A DNA stretch of 64,000 nt from Paraspadella gotoi (lineage: Eukaryota > Chaetognatha), in contig CM119263.1 of assembly GCA_051294375.1 (NCBI GenBank), forward strand, positions 1,691,664-1,755,663, given 5' to 3'. This document shows positions 43,088 through 54,598 of this stretch, piece after piece. Position 1 is the stretch's first letter; every line of letters starts with the position of its first letter. Under the pieces are notes generated by a model. It was not told where the DNA came from. It was given only the letters and a program-made list of their open reading frames with translations, and did not search any database. A program made the position numbers and the translations under genes.

Positions 43088-43372
43088 TTGACATCCTCCT
43101 CCCAGGGATTCGGGGCCGCGTTCACGAGAGCACAGGACTCTTAATCCTGGGGTCGTGGGTTCGAGCCCCACATTGGGCGCCACTCTGAAAAGGTATCCTA
43201 ACCGGAAGTAAAGTGACGAGAATGCGGGAAACTAATGTATTGACGGAAGGAAAATCTATACGAAGACAAAAATGAGGGTAAAAAAAGGGAGAGAGTCTAG
43301 TAGGAGAAGAGAGAAAGGTGAACTGCATCTCGTGAACGCGGCCCCGAATCCCTGGGAGGAGGATGAAGAGGA
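43088..43372. repeat. 38-bp inverted repeat flanking the tRNA-Lys segment
   Basis: ATCCTCCTCCCAGGGATTCG at about 43092 pairs with the reverse of about 43337-43372, and CGCGTTCACGAG at 43116-43127 with CTCGTGAACGCG at 43326-43337. The spacer of about 200 bp carries the partial tRNA. Confidence 0.8.
43126..43179 (+). tRNA. tRNA-Lys(CUU), 3' two-thirds only
   Basis: Anticodon arm CAGGA-CTCTTAA-TCCTG (anticodon CTT), T-arm GTGGG-TTCGAGC-CCCAC and 3' acceptor ATTGGGC are intact. The 5' acceptor strand and most of the D-arm are missing. The preceding 38 bases are an inverted copy of 43325-43372, so the gene is cut at a palindromic junction. Noisy traces of the same tRNA appear near 27270 (+) and 27585 (-). 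Confidence 0.75.
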
Positions 43373-43426
43373 GGTGAATGAGAAGGAGGGGGTAATAGAC
43401 CCGCGTCTGTCTATCACCTTATATAC

Positions 43427-46400
43427 TGTCAAACAACAACATCAACGAACCCGCGACGTCGAACCCCAGCATCGCCGCGGGGCTGAAGTGAGCCGAGACT
43501 GGAATCCCGACGAGACGCCCGACCATAAACGCGCCCCAAAAGAGCGCCGTTAATCGCGCCGCCTCTGCAGTAGTCGCCGGCGTCTCTCCATCGCGCCACA
43601 GCACGTAGGAATAGACGTAGCCGCCTGTTTTGGTAGTGGATATTAGTTTAATAGGAAGAAAAATAAACGAATAAATTAATAAATTTATGTATTAATTGAT
43701 GATTATTCAAATTCGTACCGTAATGAAAACCTAAAAAAAAACCTTAACTAAAATACTAAATAGTAAATACTAATGTATCTGTGTTGAGCCCGTATCGGCT
43801 CTCGATCGAAATACTAAGTAGAACTATTTATAGAATAAGAATCCGTATCATCGCGTTCTCATTTTCCTAACCTCCGATTGGTTGAAAGATTCAAGTACTT
43901 TCTCCTAATTTTCTTTCTCATTCTTTTAGTTAAACAATACTCGTGGGATTAAAATTCAATTCGTCCTTTTTTTCATATCAAACTCAAAATGTCGATTCCA
44001 GCGGAAACATCGGCGGCGCCGGCGCCGTCGCAACCGGGAGGGAAGAAGGAATGGAATCTCTCTTGCTTCGACATCGGGAAGCCACGGGAAAAGGAAAGTT
44101 CGGCAGCGTCTATTGGCAAAGAGAAGACGGCGGACTACATCGTCGCCTTGAAAGTTCTCTTCAAGTCGCAGTTGGAGAAGCCAATTGCGAGCAACAGTTG
44201 AGACGAGAGATCGAGATTCAAGCTCATTTGCGTCATCCCAACGTCTTGGCCTTGTACAATGGTTCCATGACGAAAAGAAGATTTATCTCGTCTCGAATTC
44301 GCGGCCCAGGGAGAACTCTATAAAACACTCACCAAACATGGTAAGGCAGTCGAGATTCGGCCTCGAATACGATTACTACTCGGAAAGAACTTTTGGGGTT
44401 AATTTTACTTCGCCGACCGGGTTAGGGGGGGTTAGGGTTAGATAATTTTAAAAAATATATTTTTAATAGTTTTTGAAAAAAAAGTTAAAACCGCGTCGGC
44501 GAAAGTAAAATTTAGCCTTATTTTCTTATCTAATCCTTAACCTTAATTATTAATTATTTAATAAATACAAGTGCTAATGAAGATTTGAATTAGATCTGAA
44601 AATTATTTCAAATTTTTTCTCATTATATAACACAACGAAAGAAAGGATTTCACATTTAATTATTTAATTCATAATATAATTCTTAACCATAATTAAAATT
44701 TAATTCTTAAATTTAACAATTAAAATGAAGTGGGTCGCTCCGGGGAAATGCCACTTTGACTTTTGTAACGACAGGTCGGTTCGACGAAACCCGATCGGCC
44801 ACTTACATCGCGGAACTTTGCGACACGCTGGACTATTGTCACAAGATGAAAGTGATTCATCGCGACATCAAACCAGAGAATTTGCTTCTCAGTTTAAGAG
44901 GAGAAATCAAAATCGCGGACTTTGGATGGTCGGTCCACGCTCCTTCGTCTCGGAGAAAGACCCTCTGCGGGACGTTGGATTATCTCCCACCGGAAATGGT
45001 GGAAGGTCGCTCACACGATGAGATGGTGAGACTTTTTTGTTGAAATGAGAATTAATTAATCTACGGTGGGCCTATGAGACTGTCCTAATTGACCATAAGT
45101 CTTATTTATTTTATGAATATTACTCTCGTTCTTATTCCGCTTTCTTTTTAAGATTGACCACTGGACTATCGGAGTCCTCATGTACGAATTCCTAGTGGGC
45201 AGACCGCCGTTCGAAAGTCAACATCAGGCGGATACTTATCGACGAATCAGCAAAGTCGATCTCCAGTTCCCCGCTCTCGTCTCCACCAACGCCAGAGATT
45301 TGATCCGGAAGTTCCTTCAGTACAACGCAGCCAGTCGCATTCCCTTCGAGGAGGCGCTCAATCATCCCTGGATCCAAGAGAACGCTATCAGTGACTCGCC
45401 CATTCGGAAGGGCTTCACCTTTGCCAACGCAGAACTCAAGAGCAAGAAGCGTGAAAATAAAAAATTAAATAATAATGATAGACATTTTTGAAATTTTAAT
45501 CTCTAATCGCTTTCTCATTGCGGATCGCTTCCCGAATATGGATATTTTTATGAATATCCCTGTATGTAGTGATCAGGACTGTGTAGTGTTTACTTGTTAA
45601 CGATAATCCGATACGGAGCTTTTTTTAATCTCGGCGACATTATCACCGAATCTTGGTTTTTAGTCCTATGAAAAATTTCGCCCGGAATTTTTATATATAC
45701 ATTTTTTAACGAGTTTTGCTTTTATTTTAAAGGCTTATTAGTTAAGGGTCTTTTGAATCTCCAATTAACCATTAACTATTAAGTAAAATATTTAAGGCGG
45801 CACAAAATGAAAAAAAAAGTTTACCTAAATTTTTCTGAACAAAAAAATGTATCGTTTCTTACCGAATCCCGCTTGAATTCCGTCGTAAAGGAAAAGGAGA
45901 ACGGCGAAGAGCGCCGCCAACGCGACGAAACTCTTGACGCCGCTCAAGTCGACGCCGGGTTTTGTTTCCGGCGTCGCTCCGCCCCACGCCGCGATCGTAG
46001 TGCCGCTTTTGACGGACGATACTGTTGGTCTTGCGGGCGGCGCCTCGACGGTGGGCGTTGGCGCCGCGGAGACCACGGTGGCGCCGTAGTCGGCGGCGGA
46101 GTCGATTATCGTCGATTTGGATGGAGGCGCCGCCTCGACATCCGAGGAAGATTCACCTGACGGATGTTAATAATAAAAATGAAATGATTAGTTTGACTGG
46201 CTAATTGATAATTCAATTAAGTATAAGATTCTCAAGGAAAGTTTCTCATGACAACGGGGACATGTGTCATGTCCGGGGTGTGAGGCATCTCCCGACAGGT
46301 GGCGCAAAGTGCTTTGGACCTGCATGTCACTGGAGTGGTTATTCCGGCAGCGCATTTAACCATCCTGACCGTGGTGGCGTGCACCCGGAACTCAAGTTTG

Positions 46401-48942
46401 TATGAGCTGTCTAAGCTAATGGAGAGATTATGGCAACAGCCGGGTTGCCTGTGATGCCCATTGGGATGGGACATTGGCTTTGGGGGCTTCCGTCCCTCAG
46501 TGACGCATCCAGTCACTGGCGCGGTTACCCTAGGACGGTCTCGCTTTGCCAACGCAGAGGGAAGTCGTTAGGACTGTGGATAGAACACTACGCATGAGAT
46601 GGTGTGTTCCCCCTCTGACCAATGGATTTGGCTGAACGATGGTGGACGTGAGGCGGTGTGAATATACCGCCACAAGAGCCGAGTTTTACCAAGATAGACG
46701 GGAGGCGAATTTACTAAAACAATCTGTCAACTTTCGTCTCAACAAGTCGTCGTATATTATTTCATAATATTATCATTAGTTGGTCAGATTTAATGTCATT
46801 AAATAATTACTTTGGCTCTTTTCTTGTTTCGATTTTTTTGTTAAATAATATTTAGTTTAGTCCTATCCATATTTTTTCAAATACCCAACAAAATGAAATA
46901 TTGACAAATGTTCTCACAGATTCTCGAGACGAAAAATGTAAAGAGGGCGACGAGGCCTTGGAAAACGCCCAGCACCACGAAGGCTGTCGAGATCTTCCGA
47001 TCGAAAAGCTGGAGATGATCGTCCGGAGTCTCCTGAAGAGAGTAACACTTTTTTCCCCCCGTTTTGTCGCCCAAATTTCTTACGCCACTCTATTTCATAC
47101 CTCTTTCTCCGCTCCACCAGGCCACGCCACGCGAGTGACGTTCGTCAACGCCAGCGCCGCCGCCCGACGAAGAGCCGCTTCGGGCGGACAGTCGTCTTCG
47201 AGAAATGGCTTGACTATGAGAGGAGAGAGAAAAGCGCCGAGTCCGTAGAAAAAGTGGAGGGCGTGCATGAAAGGAGCCACGTCTCGGCCGAGTAGGCGAA
47301 GTCTGAGGAAAATAAAAGGGGGGGGGGGAAGAGAAAAATGTCAGGACTGACCGACTCAACTAGAATGAACAGAATGAAGAATTTAGCAACACGGAATTCT
47401 ATCTCAACGATCGTCAGCGAAAACGAAAAGTGATTTAAACCGAAAGAATGAGTAAACTCACATTGCAATATTAGTTGCGGCGTCAATAATGCCCATAGCA
47501 AGACCTTGGCATCCGATAAGTATGAGTACGGGGAAGAGGTGCCTGTCGACGGAATACAAGTTCCAGTTTTAATTTGTCTTCGAGTTTGTTTACTTTCTTG
47601 TAAATTTTTTACTTTAAAAAAATATAACTATGGAGGATTTAACATTTCTTTGATTAGTTATTGACAGCATCTTCCTGTCATCTGTCATTCCATCTGCCAT
47701 TCCATCTGTCATTCCTTATGTCATTCCATCTGTCAGCGTGACTCACGAGCAAAGCAGAAATCCGAACATGGTAAGCGAAAGGACGGAAGAAGCGAAGCAA
47801 AGCGTCGACATCATCCCGTAATGATCGATGTAAAGACTAACGGCCAGCAGGGACAACAACATGGAGAGGGCCTAAATTCAATGCGGGAAATATCAAGTTG
47901 GAAACAAGGTTTCATTACATCGTTTCACGAAATTGCATAAAAATAAAAATAAAAATATAGATCATAATTTAAATATATTTAAATTTATTTGTGTTAATAA
48001 TATCAAAATGTTACGTTTTTCGTTTTACAATTGAGTTAATACTCTTTAAATTTTAGCTAAACATGGTGAAATTATGAAAAAAAAGGCCGTTTTGATAATG
48101 TTGCTTTTCAAAATTTTGTAGATCTAAATGATAAGACTCTTAGTAAGAGAGCCCAATTATTTAATCTTCTAATCGATGCTTTATATGGATATTAATATAT
48201 ATTTTTTAAAAATTAAACTTAATGAGCGAATGTCATAAAATTAGTATTTAACAAAGTTTAAAAACACTGGCCTGCGTGAAAAAGACCCAAGACAAAGTGT
48301 GAAGCTCGACGCCCAGGAGGCAACTGAGTTCCGGGAGGGCGGGACCGAGAAAAGAGACGCAGATCCCGAAAGAGAGAAAGATGAGACATAAGTTGGAGAC
48401 GAGGAGAAGATGAGCTCGAAGAATGACGAAGGGGGACATCGAGATGTCCTTCAAGCCGTGGAGGGTGTCGCGACTGAAAGAAGGATTTGGAGTAATGTAA
48501 GAATCGAGGGAGTAAGGTGAGGCAAGTTTAAGGAAAGGGTAAGAGAAGGTTAAGGTAAGGTTAGGGCAAGGTTAGGACAAGGATACGGTAATGTTAAGGC
48601 AAGGTTAAGGCAAGATTAGGGCAAGGTTACGGTAATGTTAAGGCAAGGTTAAGGCAAGATTAGGGCAAGGTGAGTAGAAAACGTCACTCGCCTGGATTCG
48701 ACGCTGAACGAGACTCTATCGAGACGATTTCCCGCGATTCGAATTTCCGGTTCCGAGAAACGAGTTTCTCCGGCACCGTATCGCCATTCGCCGGAAATGG
48801 GCGAGTCGTCGCCGCCGGACGCCGGAGACGCGTCGTCGGCCTCCAAATCGACCGAGTCTTGAGTCTGTATCACGAAAGTCTTCAAGCGAAACCCGTGGGA
48901 AGGCAGGAAGCGATCGTCAGCGGTCGCCACGACTACGTTCAT
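43427..48942 (-). CDS. MFSD4-like: MFSD4-like transporter gene, copy 2 (best-read copy)
   Basis: Minus-strand exons and phases agree well. Candidate M0 48942-48692 ([12 protein letters not shown] start, acidic Ser-rich); M1 48471-48271 ([31 protein letters not shown]); M2 47542-47462 ([17 protein letters not shown]); M3 47302-47118 ([38 protein letters not shown]); M4 47032-46918 ([20 protein letters not shown]); M5 46156-45863 (variable loop, then [20 protein letters not shown]); M6 43624-43427 ([35 protein letters not shown]). Motifs match MFSD4A/B proteins from memory: LGP near helix 1, ALHF...GAF, YSY, LFWG...GRL. It is a plasma-membrane solute carrier by family; substrate not deducible. 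The long M5 loop encodes about 70 variable residues. The last two exons are in the other block. Confidence 0.88.
43876..43988 (+). promoter_or_regulatory. Putative Aurora promoter with inverted CCAAT box
   Basis: GATTGGTTGAAAG at about 43875-43887, some 100 bp before the ATG, contains ATTGG (CCAAT reversed), common in cell-cycle promoters. In the other copy (about 28247) one base interrupts it. The evidence is limited to this motif. Confidence 0.3.
43989..45491 (+). CDS. AURK: Aurora kinase, nested in an MFSD4-like intron
   Basis: A mitotic Ser/Thr kinase controlling spindle and chromosome segregation. Exon 1 43989-44340: [11 protein letters not shown], glycine loop GKGKFGSVY, catalytic Lys in [11 protein letters not shown], helix-C Glu in [15 protein letters not shown]. 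Exon 2 44775-45025: [41 protein letters not shown]. Exon 3 45153-45491: [18 protein letters not shown] through [11 protein letters not shown] and a short basic tail. Phases are 1 then 0, about 313 aa, with a short N-terminus like Aurora B/C-type proteins. The T-loop threonine and the GWSVHAPS signature are diagnostic. Exon 1 needs small indel corrections. It lies wholly between MFSD4-like exons M5 and M6 on the opposite strand, as in copy 1. Confidence 0.95.
44341..44774 (+). other. Aurora intron 1 with telomere-like repeat
   Basis: GGGTTAGGGGGGGTTAGGGT at about 44421-44440 holds two to three TTAGGG units. The rest is AT-rich. The other copy keeps it at about 28850-28870. Confidence 0.7.
48530..48675. 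repeat. Tandem repeat GTTAAGGCAAGGTTAAGGCA
   Basis: Regular units built of GGTTAAGGCAAG, ATTAGGGCAAG and GTTACGGTAAT in an MFSD4-like intron. Two near-identical blocks of about 56 bp are adjacent at 48575-48670. Confidence 0.85.
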
Positions 48943-48976
48943 GGTCGTCGTCTCCGACGCCTGGCGGCCTTGATGC

Positions 48977-49001
48977 NNNNNNNNNNNNNNNNNNNNNNNN
49001 N
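48977..49001. other. 25-N contig join
   Basis: Fixed-length spacer directly upstream of the candidate first MFSD4-like exon. Confidence 0.85.
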
Positions 49002-49560
49002 GTTTGGAAAAAAACAAAAAAAAACAAAACAAACTGATTCGCTTGAAAATTAAAAAAAAAAAAAAAAATGAAAAAAAAAAAACTCTGGTGCTACCGTTCG
49101 AAAAAGCGAAGGTTTGGAAAATTAATATTTAATAGCATAAAAAAATATATGTATTACAAGTACAGGATAAAAATTTACTGAAGACTAAAAATTAGAATGT
49201 CGTAAATTGAAAGAATGTGGCTTTTATGATGTTTTTTTTTTGTTGTTTAAATTCAAGAAAAAAAATATACGTTTAAATCGGGAAAAATAATACTCGGTGA
49301 AGTATCGGCTGAGGCATCATTTCGCGGATATTTATAAATATCAGAAGCTAAGAATGAGAAAGAATTATATCACGTGGACCGTTTGTTATTAAATGTATAG
49401 AAAAATGTAAACTTTATTTTAAAAATGAGTATGTAGCCAATGAGATGACCCATTCAAACAATTCTAGTCGCTATTAAAATAAAAAATATCCGGTATATAA
49501 TATTCAAAACGAATGCATTTTCATTAAATATTACAAGATAAAAAAAGACTATCGTCCCAA
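49002..49560. other. AT-rich, no gene seen
   Basis: Homopolymer-rich DNA after the contig join. It is the 3' flank of the pikachurin-like gene on the minus strand. No clear feature beyond A-rich runs. Confidence 0.6.
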
Positions 49561-49874
49561 TCACAGTTTGCTAATAGCAACGTGATTGGATTTTATGCCG
49601 TCGCTTTGTCGGAAGCAGCAGCTGCTGGAAGCAGGAGACGCCCGCCGCAGCCGCAGCCGTAGCCGCCATCTCGTCTTCAGCGCCGATCGGCAAAAAATCG
49701 ATGTTGGCGCGTCGACGGCCTCTTGAATGGCTGGACGATGTGATCTTTGCCAGCATGACGTTGGAGATGCAGCCTTCGAGGCCGCGGGAGAAAAGGCCGT
49801 AGGAATGGCGCGAGACGGGATCGGGCAGTCCGCCGAGGAGAGTGACCCGCCCAGATTGAGCTGGGAGTGATGAC
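49561..49874 (-). CDS. EGFLAM: Pikachurin-like last exon (end of LamG3)
   Basis: Acceptor TTTCATTCAG. It reads HHSQLNLGG, then after a slip VTLLGGLPDPVSRHSYGLFS and RGLEGCISNVML, the LamG3 C-terminus. Another slip gives QEAVDAPTSIFC, which holds the expected last Cys. At least two indels are needed, and the stop near 49561 depends on the frame chosen. Confidence 0.75.
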
Positions 49875-50417
49875 CTGAATGAAAATGACTGTGGATCAAA
49901 AATGCGATAATTCGACATATTTTAATCAGAAATCGTAAAGAGTTGAAATTGGCGAGTTGACTAAGTGGCTTTGATTTTACAGGCGGGAGAAAGAAAATTT
50001 GTTGAGGAATGTTTTTTTAAGCGAGCCATTGGAATTTTAAAAGAATTCGGTCCGCGATTTTATTTCTTTTCCAAACAATTGTTGTGATAATTATACGAAA
50101 TTATACGGAATTATACCAATATAAAAATTATCCATTCATTTAATAAATAAGCTATCTTGCCCCTGACTTTTGGACAGACTTTGGTGGTTTAAGGCCTTAT
50201 CACTCTTTACAAGATAATGACATAGCAGGTCCCCTGCAAGCTTTCAATCGAGACTCTCTCACAGTCTCGTTTATTCATTCCAGTTTTTCTTCTCGACTTG
50301 TGTGGTTTTGGTTGTTGTGGTTTCAGTCTCTTGATTTAATTTATTTACATTTTCGACGCGTTTATTTAACTGCCGCTTTTTTTTCAAACCGAGGCTCTAG
50401 TTTTTGTATCACTCTCT

Positions 50418-50456
<39 letters not shown>

Positions 50457-50477
50457 TTCTCTCTCTCTCTCTCCTCT

Positions 50478-50508
<31 letters not shown>

Positions 50509-53500
50509 CTCTCTCTCATCTTCACCAGGAGATGCCCCGCGATGACTGGATAATTGTCCACCATGAGCGAGCCTTTAGCGTCGGTCCGATGTGCGTGGAG
50601 TTGATGCCAAAGACCATCGTTTAGTCGAGTGTAATTGAAGACGAGTTGAGACTACCCGCTCCGAGATCGAAGCCAAATGGAGGAGTTCGTTGGAGAGGCT
50701 CGTCCGCGGATCCCATCCAGAAGATGAGCCCGTCCGCGGAGGCGGTTTGGAAGCGGATGTAGAAGTTGTTAGAGTTTGTGTTGATCTGAGAGAGAATCTC
50801 GGTGGAGTTGAAGCGAAGCCAACTGCGACCTTTGAAGGACGGGGTGTAGATCTGATCGACGATTTGCTTCTCGCAGTGGGTGCCTGCATTTGGAGGGGGG
50901 CGGTGATATCTTCATATTAACATTAAATAAGANNNNNNNNNNCCGATGTGCGTGGAGTTGATGCCAAAGACCATCGTTTAGTCGAGTGTAATTGAAGACG
51001 AGTTGGACTTCACCGCCTCCGAGATCGAAGCCAAAGTGGAGGAATCCCTCGCGGAGACCCACGTACATGAGGTCTCGATGCTTGGAGGTTCGTTGGAGAG
51101 GCTCGTCCGCGGATCCCATCCAGAAGATGAGCCCGTCCGCGGAGGCGGTTTGGAAGCGGATGTAGAAGTTGTTAGAGTTTGTGTTGATCTGAGAGAGAAT
51201 CTCGGTGGAGTTGAAGCGAAGCCAACTGCGACCTTTGAAGGACGGGGTGTAGATCTGATCGACGATTTGCTTCTCGCAGTGGGTGCCTGCATTTGGAGGG
51301 GGGCGGTGATATCTTCATATTAACATTAAATAAGAATAAAAATAACATGAAGTACTAGGCGAAAAGAAAGTAAATTTAAATAAAAAATCAATAAAAGTAA
51401 TAAATTTATAGATTAATATATTAATACATTTTTTTCCATTCGTGTTGTGCAAAGTCGTTTAGTCAGTTGAAAATTGTCAATAATACATAAACGTCATTTG
51501 CATCGTCAAGCATATCGTTCTCTTCAAGATATATATTTTAAATTTATTTTAAAAAATTTCGAACTTAAAAATACTAATAAAGATCTGACCCCTTCACCTT
51601 GATATCCCTTCTTGCAATCGCACATGTAGTGTTCCAAATGAGGCGCGCATGCCCCGCCATGCCGGCATGGATTCCTAGAGCAGGGATGGCCCTCGCAGTC
51701 GAGGATGTTCTGCCCGGTCTGCGCCTCTCGGGCCAAATCCATCGGAATTCCGTTGATGACGACCTTTTGGATGCAGCCGCCGAAACTCCGGTCGCTTCCT
51801 GCGTATCTGAAGAAGTTGAGAGAAAGGGGGAAATCTGAAGACGAACGGAGGATGGTCGGTCAGTCGTTGGGTTAATTTTAAAAATATAAAACAAGTAAAG
51901 ATCAAAACGTTCAATCCCATAATGAAGTCTAGTGCAAGAAAAAAAAAAAGAAAATTATATAGCAACTGTCGGATTTCTTTTATTTTCTTGCACTGCACTC
52001 CATTATGAGATTGAACGTTTTCATTATAATATCAACTGTGCATGAGTTGACGTTAAAATAATAAAACAATTATGTATAAATAACTAAAGCATAAACTCGT
52101 CACATTAATCATCGCGCTTTCAAAAAAAAACCTCGAGACTCTGGAGTGATCGTCAACGCCTCCGAGGAAGAGCGGCTCGCCGAGATTGAGTTGGGCGAAG
52201 GCGCCGGGCGACGTCCCGTGGATCTCCTCGGCGTCGTCGACTTTGAGGCGCCCCTGACGACCGGCGCGCATCGCTTGGATCATGTGCCACTGACCCAATC
52301 TGATTGGCTCCTTGCTACGGATAACAGCCAATCCCGTGCCGAGGTCGAATCTGTTTTTGTTTTTGAGGAAATATTTCACGAATATACAAAAATAAATAAA
52401 TAAAGATTGATTTTTCATAATATCAGTTTCTAATCCAATCAATTCTTTCGTTAAATTTATTTAAGTTATATTTATTAAAGTTATAGCATCTAATACAATT
52501 GATTCGTTATCAAACAATAAAAAGTCTTCTCACCTCAATTCGATAAAAGATCCGTTAAGAACAATGGAGATGAAATCTCCAATCCTATTTCCTTTGTATC
52601 CGTTGTAGATCAAAAGTCCATCTCCCTTGCTCGGCTTGATGGCCAGTTGCAATTGCACATAGTCGAGCGCGTGGGACCCCAGGCCCTCGTAGCGCAAGAA
52701 GCTCGTCTCTCCGTCGAAAGATGGCGCGGCGAAAGAGGCGGTCCGCTCGCACGCCATCCCGGCGAACCCGACCGGACACACGCATCGAAAAGTGTCCGGG
52801 GAATCGGGTACGCACGTTGCGCCGTTGAAGCAGCGCGCCCTCTGGCAGACGCCGCCGCTGCAGTCGCCGACGTCGATCCCGTGCAACGCCTTTCCTTCCG
52901 GTTCTGACCGGAAGTCGTATTCGACGCCGTCGACGCGTAACGACTTGACGCAGCCGACGAAACCGCGTGCCACGCCCAACTTTCCGGCAACGGCGCGTCC
53001 GTCCGGCACGCCGCCGAGATACAGCGGTCCGTTGACGGTGATGCGTGAGTAGTGACCGCGCGATTTACCATTGACGCTGGGATCTTCGTTGAGCAGCAGC
53101 CAACCGGTAGAGCCGGACCTGTAGATGGTCAGTTCGTTCCAGTCTCTGAGCCTGACCCGGCGCCTGGAACGGATGGCGCCTGGTCCCGTGCCGCAGTCGA
53201 AGCGAAACTCGACGAAGCCATCGAGGAGAACGACGGCGAAGAAGTCGCCTTCGACGTCGGGCCGTTCAGAGTCGAAGACGAGAACCCCGGACGAGGATGC
53301 GGGGCGGAATTGGAGGGAGATCTTAAGGGGATGTCATGGATTAGATCGAAAATGGGTGTTATTTTATAGATTTATAGGATCATATTAAAAATTTATATAA
53401 AAAATTTAATTAAATTGTTATTTAACTGCAGATATATTGTTATAACTATTTTCTAATCCCTTTAGAGCAAACAATCGTATTATAAAGTGTTTTAATTATC

Positions 53501-54565
53501 ACATTTAATTTTTATACTCATAATTAATAATTAATTTTATATTTAAATAAATTACCAAATCCTAAAACTGTTTTTTTAAATTTGAAAATTTTAAGGATAA
53601 AAAAGAGATGGTATTCTTTTAAAAGTTAAATTTTAATCAATCCATCACTCCCCTTAAAATCGACGTAAGCGCTGAACAGTTTAGGAAAAGCGATAAACGA
53701 TTTCCCGCGAAATTGCGGAAACCGTACGTCGCGCTTCTCCTCGCAGTATTTGCCCAAGTAGCCCAACGGGCACACGCATCTGGCTCGGGCTGGGCTGGTC
53801 CCATCCTCCAAGCACTCTCCGCCATTGCCGCATCGCAGCCGCTGACAAAAGGGAGACGGCTTCTTCTCCGAATAGCGTCCGTGCAGAGGATAGATCCTTG
53901 GCAAAGCGGAGGCGGCTTTTGGCGTGCGAGGACGAGCCTTTCGACTCTCGTCCCGCCCGCCCTTTTTCCGGCCGCCTCTGGCCCGACCCTTGGCCCGCTC
54001 CTCCTTCGGCTTCTTGCGGGTCTTCTTCTTGTTCGGAGTCCAACTGCTCGTCGGGGTGGGCGTCGGAGAGACGGTGGCGCCGCCCTTCGACATCGTCGTC
54101 GTCGACGCCGTCGTCGTCGTCGACTCACCCGGACGATCAGTTTGAATCTGGTTGATGACGATGTCCTGCTTCCCGTACCAAGGCTGAAGATCGATCCTGT
54201 TGGCGGGCTCTTCCCGCGAAGGGGTCTTGACGTGGCCGACCCCTTGGGAAGATGGTCTGTGCCATGAAGGACGAACGGACGCGACTTTCGGAACGACGGG
54301 AATGGAAAGGTTTTTCACTTTCGTCGCCAGTTTCGCTTTTTCTTTCGATTTCCCGGATTTAATCATCGTCTTCGTTTTTCCGCCTCCGTATTCTTCGTTT
54401 TCCTCTTTGTGGGCGTGGCTCTGGTCTTTATCGTCGTCGTCGTCGTCGTCGTTTTTATCCATTTCCGATTTGAGATCGAAGGCGGGAATGACGGGCCGAT
54501 CGTTGCGTCGCGGAGTGGCGGCGCCTCTGAAGGAAGAGTTGTACCAGACGGGAACTTGGGCCAGA

Positions 54566-54598
<33 letters not shown>

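Noticed and set aside
42250-43094. Minus-strand ORFs of 120 and 114 aa
   Set aside because: Antisense to the inverted MFSD4-like exons or in non-coding intron; not conserved as ORFs in the other copies.
53713-54267. 184-aa plus-strand ORF
   Set aside because: Antisense shadow of the large pikachurin-like exon, kept open by its GC-rich codons.
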